From contig NZ_BBLU01000003.1 in assembly GCF_000759715.1 (NCBI RefSeq), positions 182,298 through 246,297 of the forward strand: DNA of 64,000 nt. The letters are read 5' to 3'. Source of the stretch: Demequina mangrovi. GTDB lineage: Bacteria > Actinomycetota > Actinomycetes > Actinomycetales > Demequinaceae. Under the pieces are notes generated by a model. That model had not been told where the DNA came from, did no database searches, and saw only the letters and a list, made by a program, of their open reading frames with translations. This document shows, piece after piece, positions 1 to 8,511 of this stretch. A program made the position numbers and the translations under genes. Position 1 is the first letter of the stretch. Every line of letters starts with the position of its first letter.

Positions 1-57
1 GACCATATCCGCGACCTCGGCGACGGTGAGGAAGGTGGTACGCGGTGTCTCGGCCAT
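1..57 (-). CDS. Helix-turn-helix (excisionase/BldC-like) DNA-binding protein, N-terminal part only
   Basis: Only the first 19 codons are in the window. They run leftward from an ATG at 57 and read MAETPRTTFLTVAEVADMV. The FLTVAEVADMV stretch is the typical opening of small actinobacterial MerR/excisionase-type HTH proteins (BldC-like, about 60-90 residues). In the family this segment is the start of a winged-helix DNA-binding fold. It diverges from trkH. The rest of the gene, and so its exact subfamily, cannot be seen. Confidence 0.6.
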   Translation of the reverse strand, partial: MAETPRTTFLTVAEVADMV

Positions 58-110
58 GTCGTCTCGTCCCTCTCGAAGCGTCTGGCGCGTCTATCGGCCG
101 GATGCACTCT

Positions 111-137
111 CAACTGTAGGGGCTGATGTGACAGTTG
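111..137. promoter_or_regulatory. Inverted repeat in the trkH/HTH divergent promoter region
   Basis: CAACTGT (111-117) and ACAGTTG (131-137) form a perfect 7-bp inverted repeat with a 13-bp spacer. It lies in the only non-coding gap between the HTH gene and trkH, so it could be an operator for either. No known regulator consensus is claimed. Confidence 0.35.
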
Positions 138-230
138 TGAAGTGTGGGAGACGCGCCGATGATGGGGGTGGGGCTAGGCTCACGCGCGGGGCCGCAAGCA
201 GGGCGGACGCGCCCCGAGGTGAGGAGACCG

Positions 231-1604
231 ATGGCAGGCCTGCGGGAGGCGCGCGAGGCGTTCGGCGAGTGGGTCGACCGTGTCGCGCTCGAGTCGCCGG
301 CCCGGCTCACCCTCGGCGCCTTCGCCCTCACCATCCTGCTGTTCACCGGGCTGCTGTCCCTTCCCTTCGCGACCACGACCGGGCATCGTGCCCCGTTCAT
401 CGACGCGCTCTTCACCTCGACCTCCGCGGTCTGCGTCACCGGCCTCGTGACGGTCGACACCGGCACGTTCTGGTCCCCGTGGGGCCTCGCGATCATCGGC
501 CTCGCGATCAAGGTGGGCGGGCTCGGGATCATGACCCTGGCGTCGCTCGCCGGCCTCGCGGTCTCGCGCCGCCTGGGCCTCACGCAGCGCATCCTCGCGG
601 CAGGCGAGTCGCGCGCGTCCGGGCTGGGCGACCTCGCGTCGCTGCTCCGCACGGTCATCATCGTCTCGACGAGCGTCGAGCTGCTCATCGCGGCCTTCCT
701 CATCCCCCGCTTCCTCACCCTCGACTACGGCCTCGCGAAGTCCTTCGGGTACTCGCTGTTCTACGGCGTCTCGGCGTTCAACAACGCGGGCTTCACCCCC
801 GACCCGGTGGGGCTGTACCCGTACGCCGGAGACGCGTGGATCCTCGTCCCCATCGGCCTGGGCGTGTTCATCGGCGGGCTCGGCTACCCGGTGTACCTCA
901 ACCTCATCCGGCAGTGGCGCAACCCGCGACGCTGGTCGCTCCACACCAAGCTCACGCTCGTCACGGTCACGGTGCTCGCCTTCATCTCCGCGGCCTTCCT
1001 CGCGGTCTTCGAGTGGACCAACCCGGACACGCTCGGCGATCACAGCTCGGGCAAGACGATCGGCAACATCTTCTTCCAGTCGATCAACCAGCGCTCCGGC
1101 GGCTTCGCGTCGTTCGACATCGGCCTCGCGCGCGAGCAGACCTGGCTGCTCGAGGACGTCCTCATGTTCGTCGGCGGCGGCTCGGGGTCGACCGCGGGCG
1201 GCATCCGCGTCACCACGCTCGCGGTGCTGGTGCTCGCCGCGTGGGCCGAGGCGCGCGGCCGCCGCGACATCGAGGCCTTCGGCAAGCGCATCGGCACCGA
1301 GGTGCTGCGCGTCGCGGTGTCCATCACGCTCATGGGCCTCTTCGTCGTCATCGTCACCACCGGCATCTTCATGTGGCAGACCGACATCGCCCTCGACCGG
1401 GCGCTGTACGAGGTGGTCTCGGCCTACGCCACCTGCGGCCTCTCGACCGGCATCACCGGCTCGCTCGACTCCGATGCGAAGATGACCTTGATCATCACCA
1501 TGTACCTGGGACGCGTGGGCTCGCTCACGCTCGCCTCGGCGCTCATGCTCAACCGGCAGCGCCGGGTGATCCGCTACCCGTCAGAAAGGCCGATCATTGG
1601 CTAG
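231..1604 (+). CDS. trkH: Potassium uptake protein TrkH (Trk/Ktr channel subunit)
   Basis: This is the membrane pore of a Trk/Ktr potassium uptake system. The four pore-loop filter motifs of the family are visible in order: TSAVCVTGL near residue 65, SAFNNAGF, NQRSGGFAS and SAYATCGLSTG. Each sits between hydrophobic helix pairs, and GGGSGSTAGG lies before the last repeat. I chose the ATG at 231 (457 residues) because a strong GAGGTGAGGAG ribosome binding site precedes it. An in-frame ATG at 144 would add 29 non-hydrophobic residues. The stop overlaps the trkA start, so the two are translationally coupled. Confidence 0.93.
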   Translation: MAGLREAREAFGEWVDRVALESPARLTLGAFALTILLFTGLLSLPFATTTGHRAPFIDALFTSTSAVCVTGLVTVDTGTFWSPWGLAIIGLAIKVGGLGIMTLASLAGLAVSRRLGLTQRILAAGESRASGLGDLASLLRTVIIVSTSVELLIAAFLIPRFLTLDYGLAKSFGYSLFYGVSAFNNAGFTPDPVGLYPYAGDAWILVPIGLGVFIGGLGYPVYLNLIRQWRNPRRWSLHTKLTLVTVTVLAFISAAFLAVFEWTNPDTLGDHSSGKTIGNIFFQSINQRSGGFASFDIGLAREQTWLLEDVLMFVGGGSGSTAGGIRVTTLAVLVLAAWAEARGRRDIEAFGKRIGTEVLRVAVSITLMGLFVVIVTTGIFMWQTDIALDRALYEVVSAYATCGLSTGITGSLDSDAKMTLIITMYLGRVGSLTLASALMLNRQRRVIRYPSERPIIG

Positions 1605-2262
1605 CAACGACTCGACAGCCGCGGGCGTCCTCGTCTTCGGCCTGGGCCGCTTCGGCTCCGCGATCGCGGACACGCTCGACAACATGGACGTCGAGGTGCT
1701 CGGCGTGGAGCGCGACCCGGGCGTGGTCGAGCGCTGGTCCAAGCGCATCCCCTGCGTCGAGGCCGACGGCACCGACCCGCGTGCCCTCGAGCAGATCGGC
1801 GCGGCGGACTTCGCCGCGGCGGTGGTCGGCGTCGGCACCTCGCTCGAGGCGTCGGTGCTCATCACCGGCAACCTGGTCGACATCGGCGTGCCCGAGATCT
1901 GGGCGAAGGCGACGTCGACCGAGCACAAGCGCATCCTCGAGCGCATCGGCGCCCACCACGTGGTCCTGCCCGAGGCCGAGGCGGGCGCGCGCATCGCGCA
2001 CTCCGTCGGCGGCAACATGCTCGACTACATCGAGGTCGAGGACGGCTTCACCATCGTCAAGATGAGCGCCCCCAAGGAGACCCACCACTTCACGCTCGAC
2101 AAGCTCGACCTCCAGGGCACGTACGGCGTGCACGTCATCGGCGTGAAGCGCGCGGGCGAGGAGTTCGAGTACGCGACCCCGGACACCCTGGTCGGGCCCG
2201 AGGACCTGCTGGTGGTCGCCGGCGAGGGCGAGCTCCTCGAGAGGTTCGCGCAGCGCCCGTAG
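1597..2262 (+). CDS. trkA: TrkA family potassium uptake regulatory protein (RCK)
   Basis: This is the cytoplasmic NAD(H)/nucleotide-binding gate of the Trk system. The Rossmann motif GLGRFG at residues 15-20 opens the RCK_N domain, and an RCK_C (TrkA_C) domain occupies about residues 140-220. At 221 residues it is a single-RCK subunit of the KtrA/TrkA-short type, not the duplicated E. coli TrkA. The start is a TTG that overlaps the last 8 bases of trkH, with AGAAAGG just upstream. It ends before a strong hairpin terminator. Confidence 0.93.
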   Translation: MASNDSTAAGVLVFGLGRFGSAIADTLDNMDVEVLGVERDPGVVERWSKRIPCVEADGTDPRALEQIGAADFAAAVVGVGTSLEASVLITGNLVDIGVPEIWAKATSTEHKRILERIGAHHVVLPEAEAGARIAHSVGGNMLDYIEVEDGFTIVKMSAPKETHHFTLDKLDLQGTYGVHVIGVKRAGEEFEYATPDTLVGPEDLLVVAGEGELLERFAQRP

Positions 2263-2274
2263 GGACGGTGCACA

Positions 2275-2307
2275 GCGGGTCCGGAGCCGTGAAGGCTCCG
2301 GACCCGC
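2275..2307. terminator. Bidirectional hairpin terminator between trkA and phoA
   Basis: A perfect 14-bp inverted repeat, GCGGGTCCGGAGCC and its complement, surrounds a 5-base loop (GTGAA). It lies between two convergent genes and can end both transcripts. There is no long T tract, as is usual in high-GC actinobacteria. Confidence 0.85.
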
Positions 2308-2340
2308 CGCTTCTCGCGTCAGCGTGGGTTCACCGCGCGG

Positions 2341-3873
2341 TCAGTGCCGTCCGCGGCTGCCGGACCACGACTTCGACTTCGACCGGACGTTCGTCTTCAC
2401 CGAGTCGAGACCGAGGGACTCGATGATCGACACACCGATGTAGTTCTGCTCCTGGACGCCGTTGAACAGCTGAGCCTTCGCGCCGACCGAGTAGATCGCC
2501 ACGTCCTCGCCCGAGTGCGTCTCGGCTCCCTGACCCGTGTTGACGAGCACCTGCTGGTGGTAGTCGGGGTCCGAGGTGTCGCTCTCGCTCGGGTCGAGAC
2601 GGACCACCTCACCGTCGACGATGCCGTACGCGACCTCGCCTCCGTTCGCGTACGTGAGCGTGGTGTACGGGACGCCATCGCTGTCCTCGCCGCCCACGCC
2701 CAGGATGTCGTTGCCGCGCTCCGGGTAGCCGGCGATGGTGAACACGTGGCTGTGGTCGGCCGTGACGACGATCATCGTCTCGGACAGGTCGACCATCTCG
2801 ACGGCCTTGGCGACCGCGTTCGAGAGCTCGATGGTCTCGGTCAACGCGCGGTACGCGTTGCCCTCGTGGTGCGCGTGGTCGATGCGACCCGACTCGACCA
2901 TGAGCGCGAAACCGTCCTTGTCGTCCTGGAGCTGCTCGAGCGCGACCTCGGTCATCTCCGTCAGCGACGGCTCGTCCGCCCCCTCCTCGACGCGGTCGTG
3001 CTCGTAGGACATGTGGCTGCTGGCGAAGAGGCCCAGGAGGTGGTCGGTCGCGCCGAGATCGACACCGTCGAGGGCCGAGGCGGTGTCGACGTAGGCCCAG
3101 CCGTCGCCGCGGTCCGCCCACTCGGCGGTGAGATCGCGCCCGTCCTCACGGTTGCCGCCCTCGTCCTGCGTGAGGAAGTGGCGACGCCCGCCGCCGAGCG
3201 CGACCTCGAAGCCGTCGCCGTACCGCTCGAACGACAGCAGCTGCGACGCGATGTCGCCGTACTCGTAGTCCTCGCAGCCCTCCGGGAGGTCGCCGTCGTC
3301 CTCCCAGTCGCGATCCGCCGAGATGGCGTAGGTGCCGCCGGGCGTGGCATGGGTCAGGCGCGCGGTGGAGACGACGCCCGTCGCCTTCCCGGCGGACTCG
3401 GCCAGCATCATCCAGCTGGTGAGCTCGGTGCCCGCGACCGAGTCGCAGTCGCCTCGGACCACGCCCTCGTCGACACCGAGGACGCCGATGTCAGTCTTCA
3501 CGCCGGTCATCATCGCGGTCATGGTGCCCGCGGAGTCGGGGACCTGCGAGTCGACGTTGTAGACCTTCGACAGCGCGACGTTGGGGAACTCCTCGAAGCT
3601 GAGGGCGTTCTCCTCGCCGGTCGCGCCCTCGAGCTGGCCCTCGAGGATGCGAGCGGCGGTGACGGTCGAGATGCCCATGCCGTCGCCGACGAAGAGGATG
3701 ACGTTCTTGGGCTTGGCGTTCGACGCCTTCGTCGAGGCGACTGCGGCGTACGACGCATCGGCGCCCTGGTACCAGGGGTTGGAGGTCTGGGATGAGGCGA
3801 GCACGGTGCCCGCGGTGGCGACTCCGGCGCCGGTGGTGAGGGCGGTGACAGCAATGACTGCAGCAGTGCGCAT
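2341..3873 (-). CDS. phoA: Exported alkaline phosphatase (PhoA-type)
   Basis: This is a phosphomonoesterase that releases phosphate outside the cytoplasm. The 510-residue protein starts with a signal peptide (about residues 1-22). Family metal and catalytic motifs follow: GDGMG (D64), the nucleophile serine S114 in PDSAGT, E327 and D332 in ESGRIDHAHH, D373-H374 in TADHSH, and H453 in ETHSGED. The C-terminus is short, basic and Ser-rich with no anchor, so the enzyme is probably released. A GGAAGGAG ribosome binding site precedes the ATG. No clear PHO box is seen upstream, although phosphate control would be usual for the family. Confidence 0.92.
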   Translation of the reverse strand: MRTAAVIAVTALTTGAGVATAGTVLASSQTSNPWYQGADASYAAVASTKASNAKPKNVILFVGDGMGISTVTAARILEGQLEGATGEENALSFEEFPNVALSKVYNVDSQVPDSAGTMTAMMTGVKTDIGVLGVDEGVVRGDCDSVAGTELTSWMMLAESAGKATGVVSTARLTHATPGGTYAISADRDWEDDGDLPEGCEDYEYGDIASQLLSFERYGDGFEVALGGGRRHFLTQDEGGNREDGRDLTAEWADRGDGWAYVDTASALDGVDLGATDHLLGLFASSHMSYEHDRVEEGADEPSLTEMTEVALEQLQDDKDGFALMVESGRIDHAHHEGNAYRALTETIELSNAVAKAVEMVDLSETMIVVTADHSHVFTIAGYPERGNDILGVGGEDSDGVPYTTLTYANGGEVAYGIVDGEVVRLDPSESDTSDPDYHQQVLVNTGQGAETHSGEDVAIYSVGAKAQLFNGVQEQNYIGVSIIESLGLDSVKTNVRSKSKSWSGSRGRH

Positions 3874-4005
3874 CGCACGGCTCCTTCCGGGGTGGGGACC
3901 TTCCCCACGCGCGACGTTAGGAGCGCCAGGTGACGACCAGGAGCCGGTGCAGCGAACAGAAGATGTCCGTTTTGCTACGGTTCGACCAACGCGTGCCGGG
4001 GAGTC

Positions 4006-4749
4006 TCAGCCGAGCACGCCGCGCGTGACCGAGTCGCCCGAATGGGTGGGGTCGCCGTCGGACGGCTCGACGGAGACGTCGACGATCGGGAAGTCCGCCA
4101 CGTCGTAGCCGGCCGGGATCTCGAACTCCTGGTGGTCACCGGTGAGGAAGCCGAGGGACACCATGCCGACGACGTCGGTGTCGATCAACCACACCTCGAG
4201 GTTGGCGTCGCCCGCCGCCGGGACCGGGGTGTCGAGCACGAGCACCTCGGTACCGTCGTCGCGGCGCTCCACACGCGCGGAGCCTGCCGGAGCATCCGTC
4301 GCGAGGTCCGCGAGCGGGGCCTGGGCGACCAGGGTCCCGCCGCCATCGTCCCCGCCGGACACCACCAGACCGACCGCGACCCCGCCGATGATCGCGCCCG
4401 CCGCGGCCGCCGCGATCCCGACGACCCACGGGCTGCGGCGCTCGCGGCGCCGTGCGAGCTCGTCCTCGGGCTCCACGGCCGGGCCCTCGTCGACCCCGTC
4501 ACCCTCGTCGACTTTGACGGCCGAGGACCGCGGGTCAGCCGCGATCTCCGCCTCGATCGCCGTCCACACGCGGGCGGGCGGGGCCACCAGCTCGACGCCG
4601 GCCGCCCCCTGCACGCGTCCTGCGACGGCGCGGAGATCCTCGACCTCCGTCGCACACCGCTCGCACCCCGCCGCATGCGCGGCAGCGGCCGCGTCGATCG
4701 GGTCGCCGAGCGCGAGCGCGGCGAGCTCCTCCTCGTCACAGTGACGCAT
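4006..4749 (-). CDS. RskA-type zinc-finger anti-sigma factor
   Basis: This is a membrane protein expected to hold the adjacent sigma factor inactive. It has 247 residues. An anti-sigma zinc-finger motif (H25-x3-C29-x2-C32) is followed by an acidic linker, one membrane helix (about 107-131) and an extracellular RskA C-terminal domain (about 138-247). The start at 4749 overlaps the end of the sigma gene by 14 bases, the usual coupling for such pairs. The C-terminal domain resembles that of the neighbouring 396-residue fusion protein, including the closing residues around GDSVTRGVLG, so the two are probably paralogues. Confidence 0.88.
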   Translation of the reverse strand: MRHCDEEELAALALGDPIDAAAAAHAAGCERCATEVEDLRAVAGRVQGAAGVELVAPPARVWTAIEAEIAADPRSSAVKVDEGDGVDEGPAVEPEDELARRRERRSPWVVGIAAAAAGAIIGGVAVGLVVSGGDDGGGTLVAQAPLADLATDAPAGSARVERRDDGTEVLVLDTPVPAAGDANLEVWLIDTDVVGMVSLGFLTGDHQEFEIPAGYDVADFPIVDVSVEPSDGDPTHSGDSVTRGVLG

Positions 4750-5308
4750 CGGCGGCCTCCAATCCGTGTCGCAGCGCCAGCAGGGACCGGCGCAGGTGGC
4801 TCTTGACGGTGCCGAGCGGCATGCTGAGCCGGTCGGCGATCTGCTCATGAGTGTGGCCCTCGAAGAATGCGAGCGCCACGATCGTGGACCTCGGCGGGCC
4901 GAGGCTCTCGACCTCGCCGCGCACCATGATCCGCTCCGCCTCGGTCGCCAGCGGATCGGGATCGCGCGCGACAGGCTGGTCCGCGACCGCCTCGAGGCGT
5001 CGACGCTCCCTGGCCCGGGCGTCGAGCGCATCGGCGATCCGGCGCCTGGCGATCCCGACCACCCAGCCGCGCGCGGACCCGCGCTCGGGACGGTAGCCGT
5101 CGCGACCGCGCCACGCGGCCACGAACGTCTGCTGCGTGACGTCCTCCGCCTCGGCGGCGTCCCCCAGAGACCGCAGCGCGAGCGTGTGCACCAGCGGCGC
5201 CGCGGACGCGTACAGCCTCTCGAGGGAACCCTCCGCACCGGCGGCGAAGTCGCGGTCGAGCTCGCGGTCCTCGGGGCGGTCGGCCCGCACCGCAGTCTCC
5301 GCCGCCAT
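4736..5308 (-). CDS. ECF-type RNA polymerase sigma factor (SigK-like)
   Basis: This is a group 4 sigma factor of about 190 residues. Region 2 (about 28-100) carries the typical AEAEDVTQQTF and GWVVGIARRR helices. Region 4 (about 130-182) ends with the helix-turn-helix HEQIADRLSMPLGTVKSHLR. It sits between a sortase gene and its RskA-type anti-sigma gene. I took the ATG at 5308. A GTG at 5332 overlaps the sortase stop (GTGA) and has GGAGG at a short 4-base spacing, so it is an equally possible start that adds 8 residues. Targets probably include this operon, but that is inference. Confidence 0.88.
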   Translation of the reverse strand: MAAETAVRADRPEDRELDRDFAAGAEGSLERLYASAAPLVHTLALRSLGDAAEAEDVTQQTFVAAWRGRDGYRPERGSARGWVVGIARRRIADALDARARERRRLEAVADQPVARDPDPLATEAERIMVRGEVESLGPPRSTIVALAFFEGHTHEQIADRLSMPLGTVKSHLRRSLLALRHGLEAADASL

Positions 5309-5328
5309 CGCCGTCCCCACCGCGATCC

Positions 5329-6024
5329 TCACGCATCCTCCGGATACGCCCAGACCAGCACGTTGTCCTCGTAATGTCGCACATCGGCATCCCACCGTCC
5401 ACCACAGGTGACCAGGACCAGCGCTCCCTCGGGCGCGCCGAACACCCGGTCCAGGTCCACCTCCCGCTTGGAGGTCTGCTCGACCCGGTCCACGACGTAG
5501 ACCGCCGAACCGCCATCCTCGAGGCCGACAACCACACGGTCGCCGGCGCGGGCCTCGCGCAGCGCCGCGAACGGACCGGTACCGATCTCGCTGTCGTCGA
5601 CATGAGCCGCCAGCACCACGTTGAGGTCGCCACGCGGCCCGCCCGCGGGGTTGCCGCCGAGCCGGAACCAGCCCGCGACGGCCGCGCTGTCGGGCAGCTC
5701 CATGCCGCCCTCCGCATCGAGCCCGACCGGCGCGACGCGCATGTCGACCCCGAGGCGCGCGAGCCGCACCCCCGAGGGGTCGGGAGGCGTCGCGAGCGTG
5801 TCGATCGAGGCGGAAGCGACGGGCACGTCTGGCACGACCCGGGGCACCGACATGGCGCGCGGCTCCGCAGCCGCGCCGCCCGCGGCGGCCACCTCGCGCT
5901 GCACCGATGCGCCCGAGGGAGCGGACGCGGGATCGTTCGCGGTCGGCGCCTCGGTCACGGGCGCGCACGAGGCGACAGCCATGACCGCGAGAGCGGCCAC
6001 GGCGGCGGCGAGAGGGCGGTTCAT
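5329..6024 (-). CDS. Class F sortase, predicted lipoprotein
   Basis: Sortases join surface proteins by a cysteine transpeptidase reaction. This 231-residue protein has the class F pattern: GDLNVVLAAHVDD with the catalytic histidine H141, LVTCGG with the nucleophile C207, and an arginine (R216) just before EDNVLVWA. Unusually, the N-terminus ends in a lipobox (MAVASC, C20), so it should be lipid-anchored outside the membrane. The ATG at 6024 has GAGGAGG upstream. It lies between a DUF4397 surface protein gene and a sigma/anti-sigma pair, so it probably belongs to the same envelope regulon. Confidence 0.87.
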   Translation of the reverse strand: MNRPLAAAVAALAVMAVASCAPVTEAPTANDPASAPSGASVQREVAAAGGAAAEPRAMSVPRVVPDVPVASASIDTLATPPDPSGVRLARLGVDMRVAPVGLDAEGGMELPDSAAVAGWFRLGGNPAGGPRGDLNVVLAAHVDDSEIGTGPFAALREARAGDRVVVGLEDGGSAVYVVDRVEQTSKREVDLDRVFGAPEGALVLVTCGGRWDADVRHYEDNVLVWAYPEDA

Positions 6025-6096
6025 CGGGGCCTCCTCAGGGACGGACGATGGGCGGGAGCGGGGCGCCGCGTGACGGTCGGCGCCCCGCTCCACGGT

Positions 6097-6909
6097 TCAG
6101 CGACGGATCAGCACCGCGCGGACGCCGAGGCCGGCCGCGACGGCCATCGCCGCGCCGACCACGATCACGCCCGCAGGGACGGAGGACCCCTCGGCGGCGA
6201 GACCCTGGGTGCCCGCGCTCACCGCGTTGGGCATGCCGGTGTGGGTCGCGACGGACTGGACCGCGACGTCCAGGGTGGAGTCCTCGGCGGAGCCCCACGC
6301 GTACACGATCGTGTTCATGCCCTCCTCGACGGGGACGTCCGTGGGCCCGAGGACCGGGTCGGTCTCACCCGAGACCGACACCGCTGCCTCGTAGGTCGCG
6401 GCCGGCAGGTCGGCCATGGCCTCGTCCGGGTTCGCGAGGCTCTCGAACGCGACCTCGCCGTCCGCCCACACGTCGACGGCCGGTGCCGCTGCGGTGTGGC
6501 GGACGGTCAGCCGCCCCTCGCCGGAGGCGGTCTCCGAGATGTCGTTGGTGAAGAGGGTCGCGGTCGCCTCGCCGCCCTCGTCGAGGTGAGCCACCGCGGT
6601 GTAGCTCATGTCCGCCTCCAGCGGCAGGTCGACGGGTCCGAGCACGGGATCGGAGTCGTCCTCCGCGTCGGAGGCCGTGATCGCGACGGCGTACGTGCCG
6701 GGGTCGAGCGACAGCGGGCCCGCGAGGTCGCCGGGACCGAAGTCGTCGAGCGTCAGCTCCCCGTCGACATAGACGTCGACGGTGAGATCGGGGATGCCGT
6801 GCAGCACGGAGAGCTCGGCCATCCCCTCGTCGACGGCGAGGGCGGGTCCGGCGGCTCCGGCCGCGAGCAGGGTGCCGGCGGCGGCGCCGGCGAGGATCGA
6901 GGTACGCAT
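6097..6909 (-). CDS. DUF4397 domain-containing surface protein
   Basis: This is the first gene of the sortase/sigma operon. The 270-residue protein has a signal peptide cut after GPALA (about residue 25). Two DUF4397-like beta repeats follow (about 30-120 and 130-215), each with a DVYVDG or DVWADG strand and a DPVLGP turn. A C-terminal membrane helix (about 243-268) ends in RR. No LPXTG motif is visible, so the protein is probably held by its own tail, not by the sortase. The molecular function of DUF4397 is unknown. Start at 6909 with an AGGAGAAGGA ribosome binding site. Confidence 0.82.
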   Translation of the reverse strand: MRTSILAGAAAGTLLAAGAAGPALAVDEGMAELSVLHGIPDLTVDVYVDGELTLDDFGPGDLAGPLSLDPGTYAVAITASDAEDDSDPVLGPVDLPLEADMSYTAVAHLDEGGEATATLFTNDISETASGEGRLTVRHTAAAPAVDVWADGEVAFESLANPDEAMADLPAATYEAAVSVSGETDPVLGPTDVPVEEGMNTIVYAWGSAEDSTLDVAVQSVATHTGMPNAVSAGTQGLAAEGSSVPAGVIVVGAAMAVAAGLGVRAVLIRR

Positions 6910-7099
6910 GTCCTTCTCCTTCCACTGAGGCCGTCGCCGGGGTGCGACGCGCCTTCACCCCGTACTTCCGACGAGGCATCGCGGATGGATGCAGGGCGGC
7001 GCGGATTATGCCCAGAGCGAACAGGAGCGCCCGCGACGAGGCGCTCGGGTGCGGCGACACGGACGCGAGCCCTGCGCCGTCAACGGGAGGGCTGCGGGA

Positions 7100-8290
7100 T
7101 CAGCCGAAGGTGCCGCGCGCGATGACGTCGCCGGTCTGGGCGGCATCGCCGTCCCACGGCTCGCGGCTGACCTCGAGGGTCGCGCCCCTCGCGCTCGCGA
7201 TCTCGGGCGGCAGCGCGACCGAGTAGCGCGCCGTGGAGATCTGCCCCAGCGACACCGGCTCGCCGTCCCCGGTACGGAGCCACAGCTCGAGATAGGCGTC
7301 GGGGTACTCGGCATAGACGCCCTCGACCACCACGACCTCGGTGCCGTCCGCGTCGACGTGGATCGAGGCCTGGCCCACGTCGCCGGCGCCCGATCGCGGG
7401 TCCTCCAGCACCGCGGACGCGATCGCGGCGCCCTCGCCGTCGGCGGCCAGCTGCGCGACGAGCACCGCGAGCGCGACGAACACGCTCGCCGCGACGACGG
7501 CCACCCCCATGAGCATCGTCCGGCGACGCTGCGCCGCCGTCGCCTGCGCGCGCGCCTCCGTACGCCAGTCCGACTCGGGAGCGGGCGCCCCGGCGTCGAC
7601 CGCGTCGACGGCCTCGCGCACCTCCTCCCACAGGCTCTCGCGGGGCGCCACCGTCGGCGCCTGCGTTCCGGTGCGCGCGATGGTGCCTACGAGGTTGTTG
7701 AGCGAGCGCCAGGCGTCGCGGCACTCGCGGCATTCGGCGATATGCGCGCGGCCGCCGTCGGCCACGCGGATGCCGAGGGCGCGCGCGGCGAGGCCGTCGA
7801 GCGAGGCGTGCCCCTCGGGAGGGGCCTGCCCCGGCCAGATGGCGACCAGCGCGTCCCTCAACCGCTCCTCGAGGTCCTCCTCCGACATCCCGAGATCGCG
7901 TGCGAGCTCGAACCTCGGGACGCCGTCGACGATCGCACGCTCGAGCGCCGCCCGCTCCGCGGCGTCGACGCGGTCGAGCGCGGCCGCCACGAGGATCCGG
8001 TCGGCCTCGGCGAGCACCTCGGACGCGTCCGTGACGCCGTCGGCCCCGAGCGGCATCTCGTCGAGGGTCGTGAGCCGGGCCCGCACCCTGCGCTCGAGGT
8101 CGCCCGTGATCCGGTCCGCCGCATCGTGCAGCAGGTCGCGGCTCTCGAGCGAGCCGCCGGCGGCCGCGGAGGCGAAGACGCGGCGCACGATGTCCTCGGC
8201 CTCCTCGACCGAGCCGAGCGAGCGCAACGCGAGAGCGTGGACGAGCGCGCCGGACTCCCGGTACGCGTCCTCGACCTCGGGCTCACACAT
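7100..8290 (-). CDS. Sigma-like / zinc-finger anti-sigma fusion membrane protein
   Basis: One 396-residue ORF contains both halves of a sigma/anti-sigma pair. Residues 1-75 match the neighbouring sigma factor (LVHALALRSLGSVEEAED against LVHTLALRSLGDAAEAED). Residues 100-155 look like region 4. H183-x3-C187-x2-C190 is an anti-sigma zinc finger, 258-281 is a membrane helix, and 300-396 is an RskA-like outer domain ending GDVIARGTFG. The GWVVGIARRR core of region 2 is missing, so promoter binding may be lost. ATG at 8290 with GGGGAG upstream. It may be a decoy, a self-inhibited regulator or a remnant; function is unknown. Confidence 0.78.
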   Translation of the reverse strand: MCEPEVEDAYRESGALVHALALRSLGSVEEAEDIVRRVFASAAAGGSLESRDLLHDAADRITGDLERRVRARLTTLDEMPLGADGVTDASEVLAEADRILVAAALDRVDAAERAALERAIVDGVPRFELARDLGMSEEDLEERLRDALVAIWPGQAPPEGHASLDGLAARALGIRVADGGRAHIAECRECRDAWRSLNNLVGTIARTGTQAPTVAPRESLWEEVREAVDAVDAGAPAPESDWRTEARAQATAAQRRRTMLMGVAVVAASVFVALAVLVAQLAADGEGAAIASAVLEDPRSGAGDVGQASIHVDADGTEVVVVEGVYAEYPDAYLELWLRTGDGEPVSLGQISTARYSVALPPEIASARGATLEVSREPWDGDAAQTGDVIARGTFG

Positions 8291-8441
8291 GCCGCTCCCC
8301 TCGTACCTCGGCAGTTTGCCACGCCTCACCCGGGACCCGACACCCCCTGCCGGAACATGCGCGCGGATGCCGGGGCGGGCATGCAGGCGGGCCGTCGGGC
8401 GGCACGGCGGCGCGGGCCCGGCGCGGGCGAACATCACGCCT

Positions 8442-8458
8442 GGTCACAGCATGGTCAC
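8442..8458. promoter_or_regulatory. GGTCAC direct repeat (possible MtrA box)
   Basis: GGTCAC occurs at 8442 and 8453, an 11-bp period, 54 bases upstream of the lipoprotein start at 8512. The same repeat with the same spacing occurs at 15500-15516. Direct repeats of GTCAC with about one helical turn are the reported pattern of the actinobacterial response regulator MtrA. Assignment is inference. Confidence 0.4.
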
Positions 8459-8511
8459 GGGTCGATCACCAACACTTCCGCACCGCCGGGCGTCTCTCTA
8501 GCATGAGCGCC

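Noticed and set aside
144..230. Upstream start for TrkH
   Set aside because: The 29 extra residues are not membrane-like and the ATG lacks a ribosome binding site, while 231 has a strong one.
3874..4005. PHO box upstream of alkaline phosphatase
   Set aside because: Only single GTTCG words are present; the direct repeat expected for PhoP is not seen.
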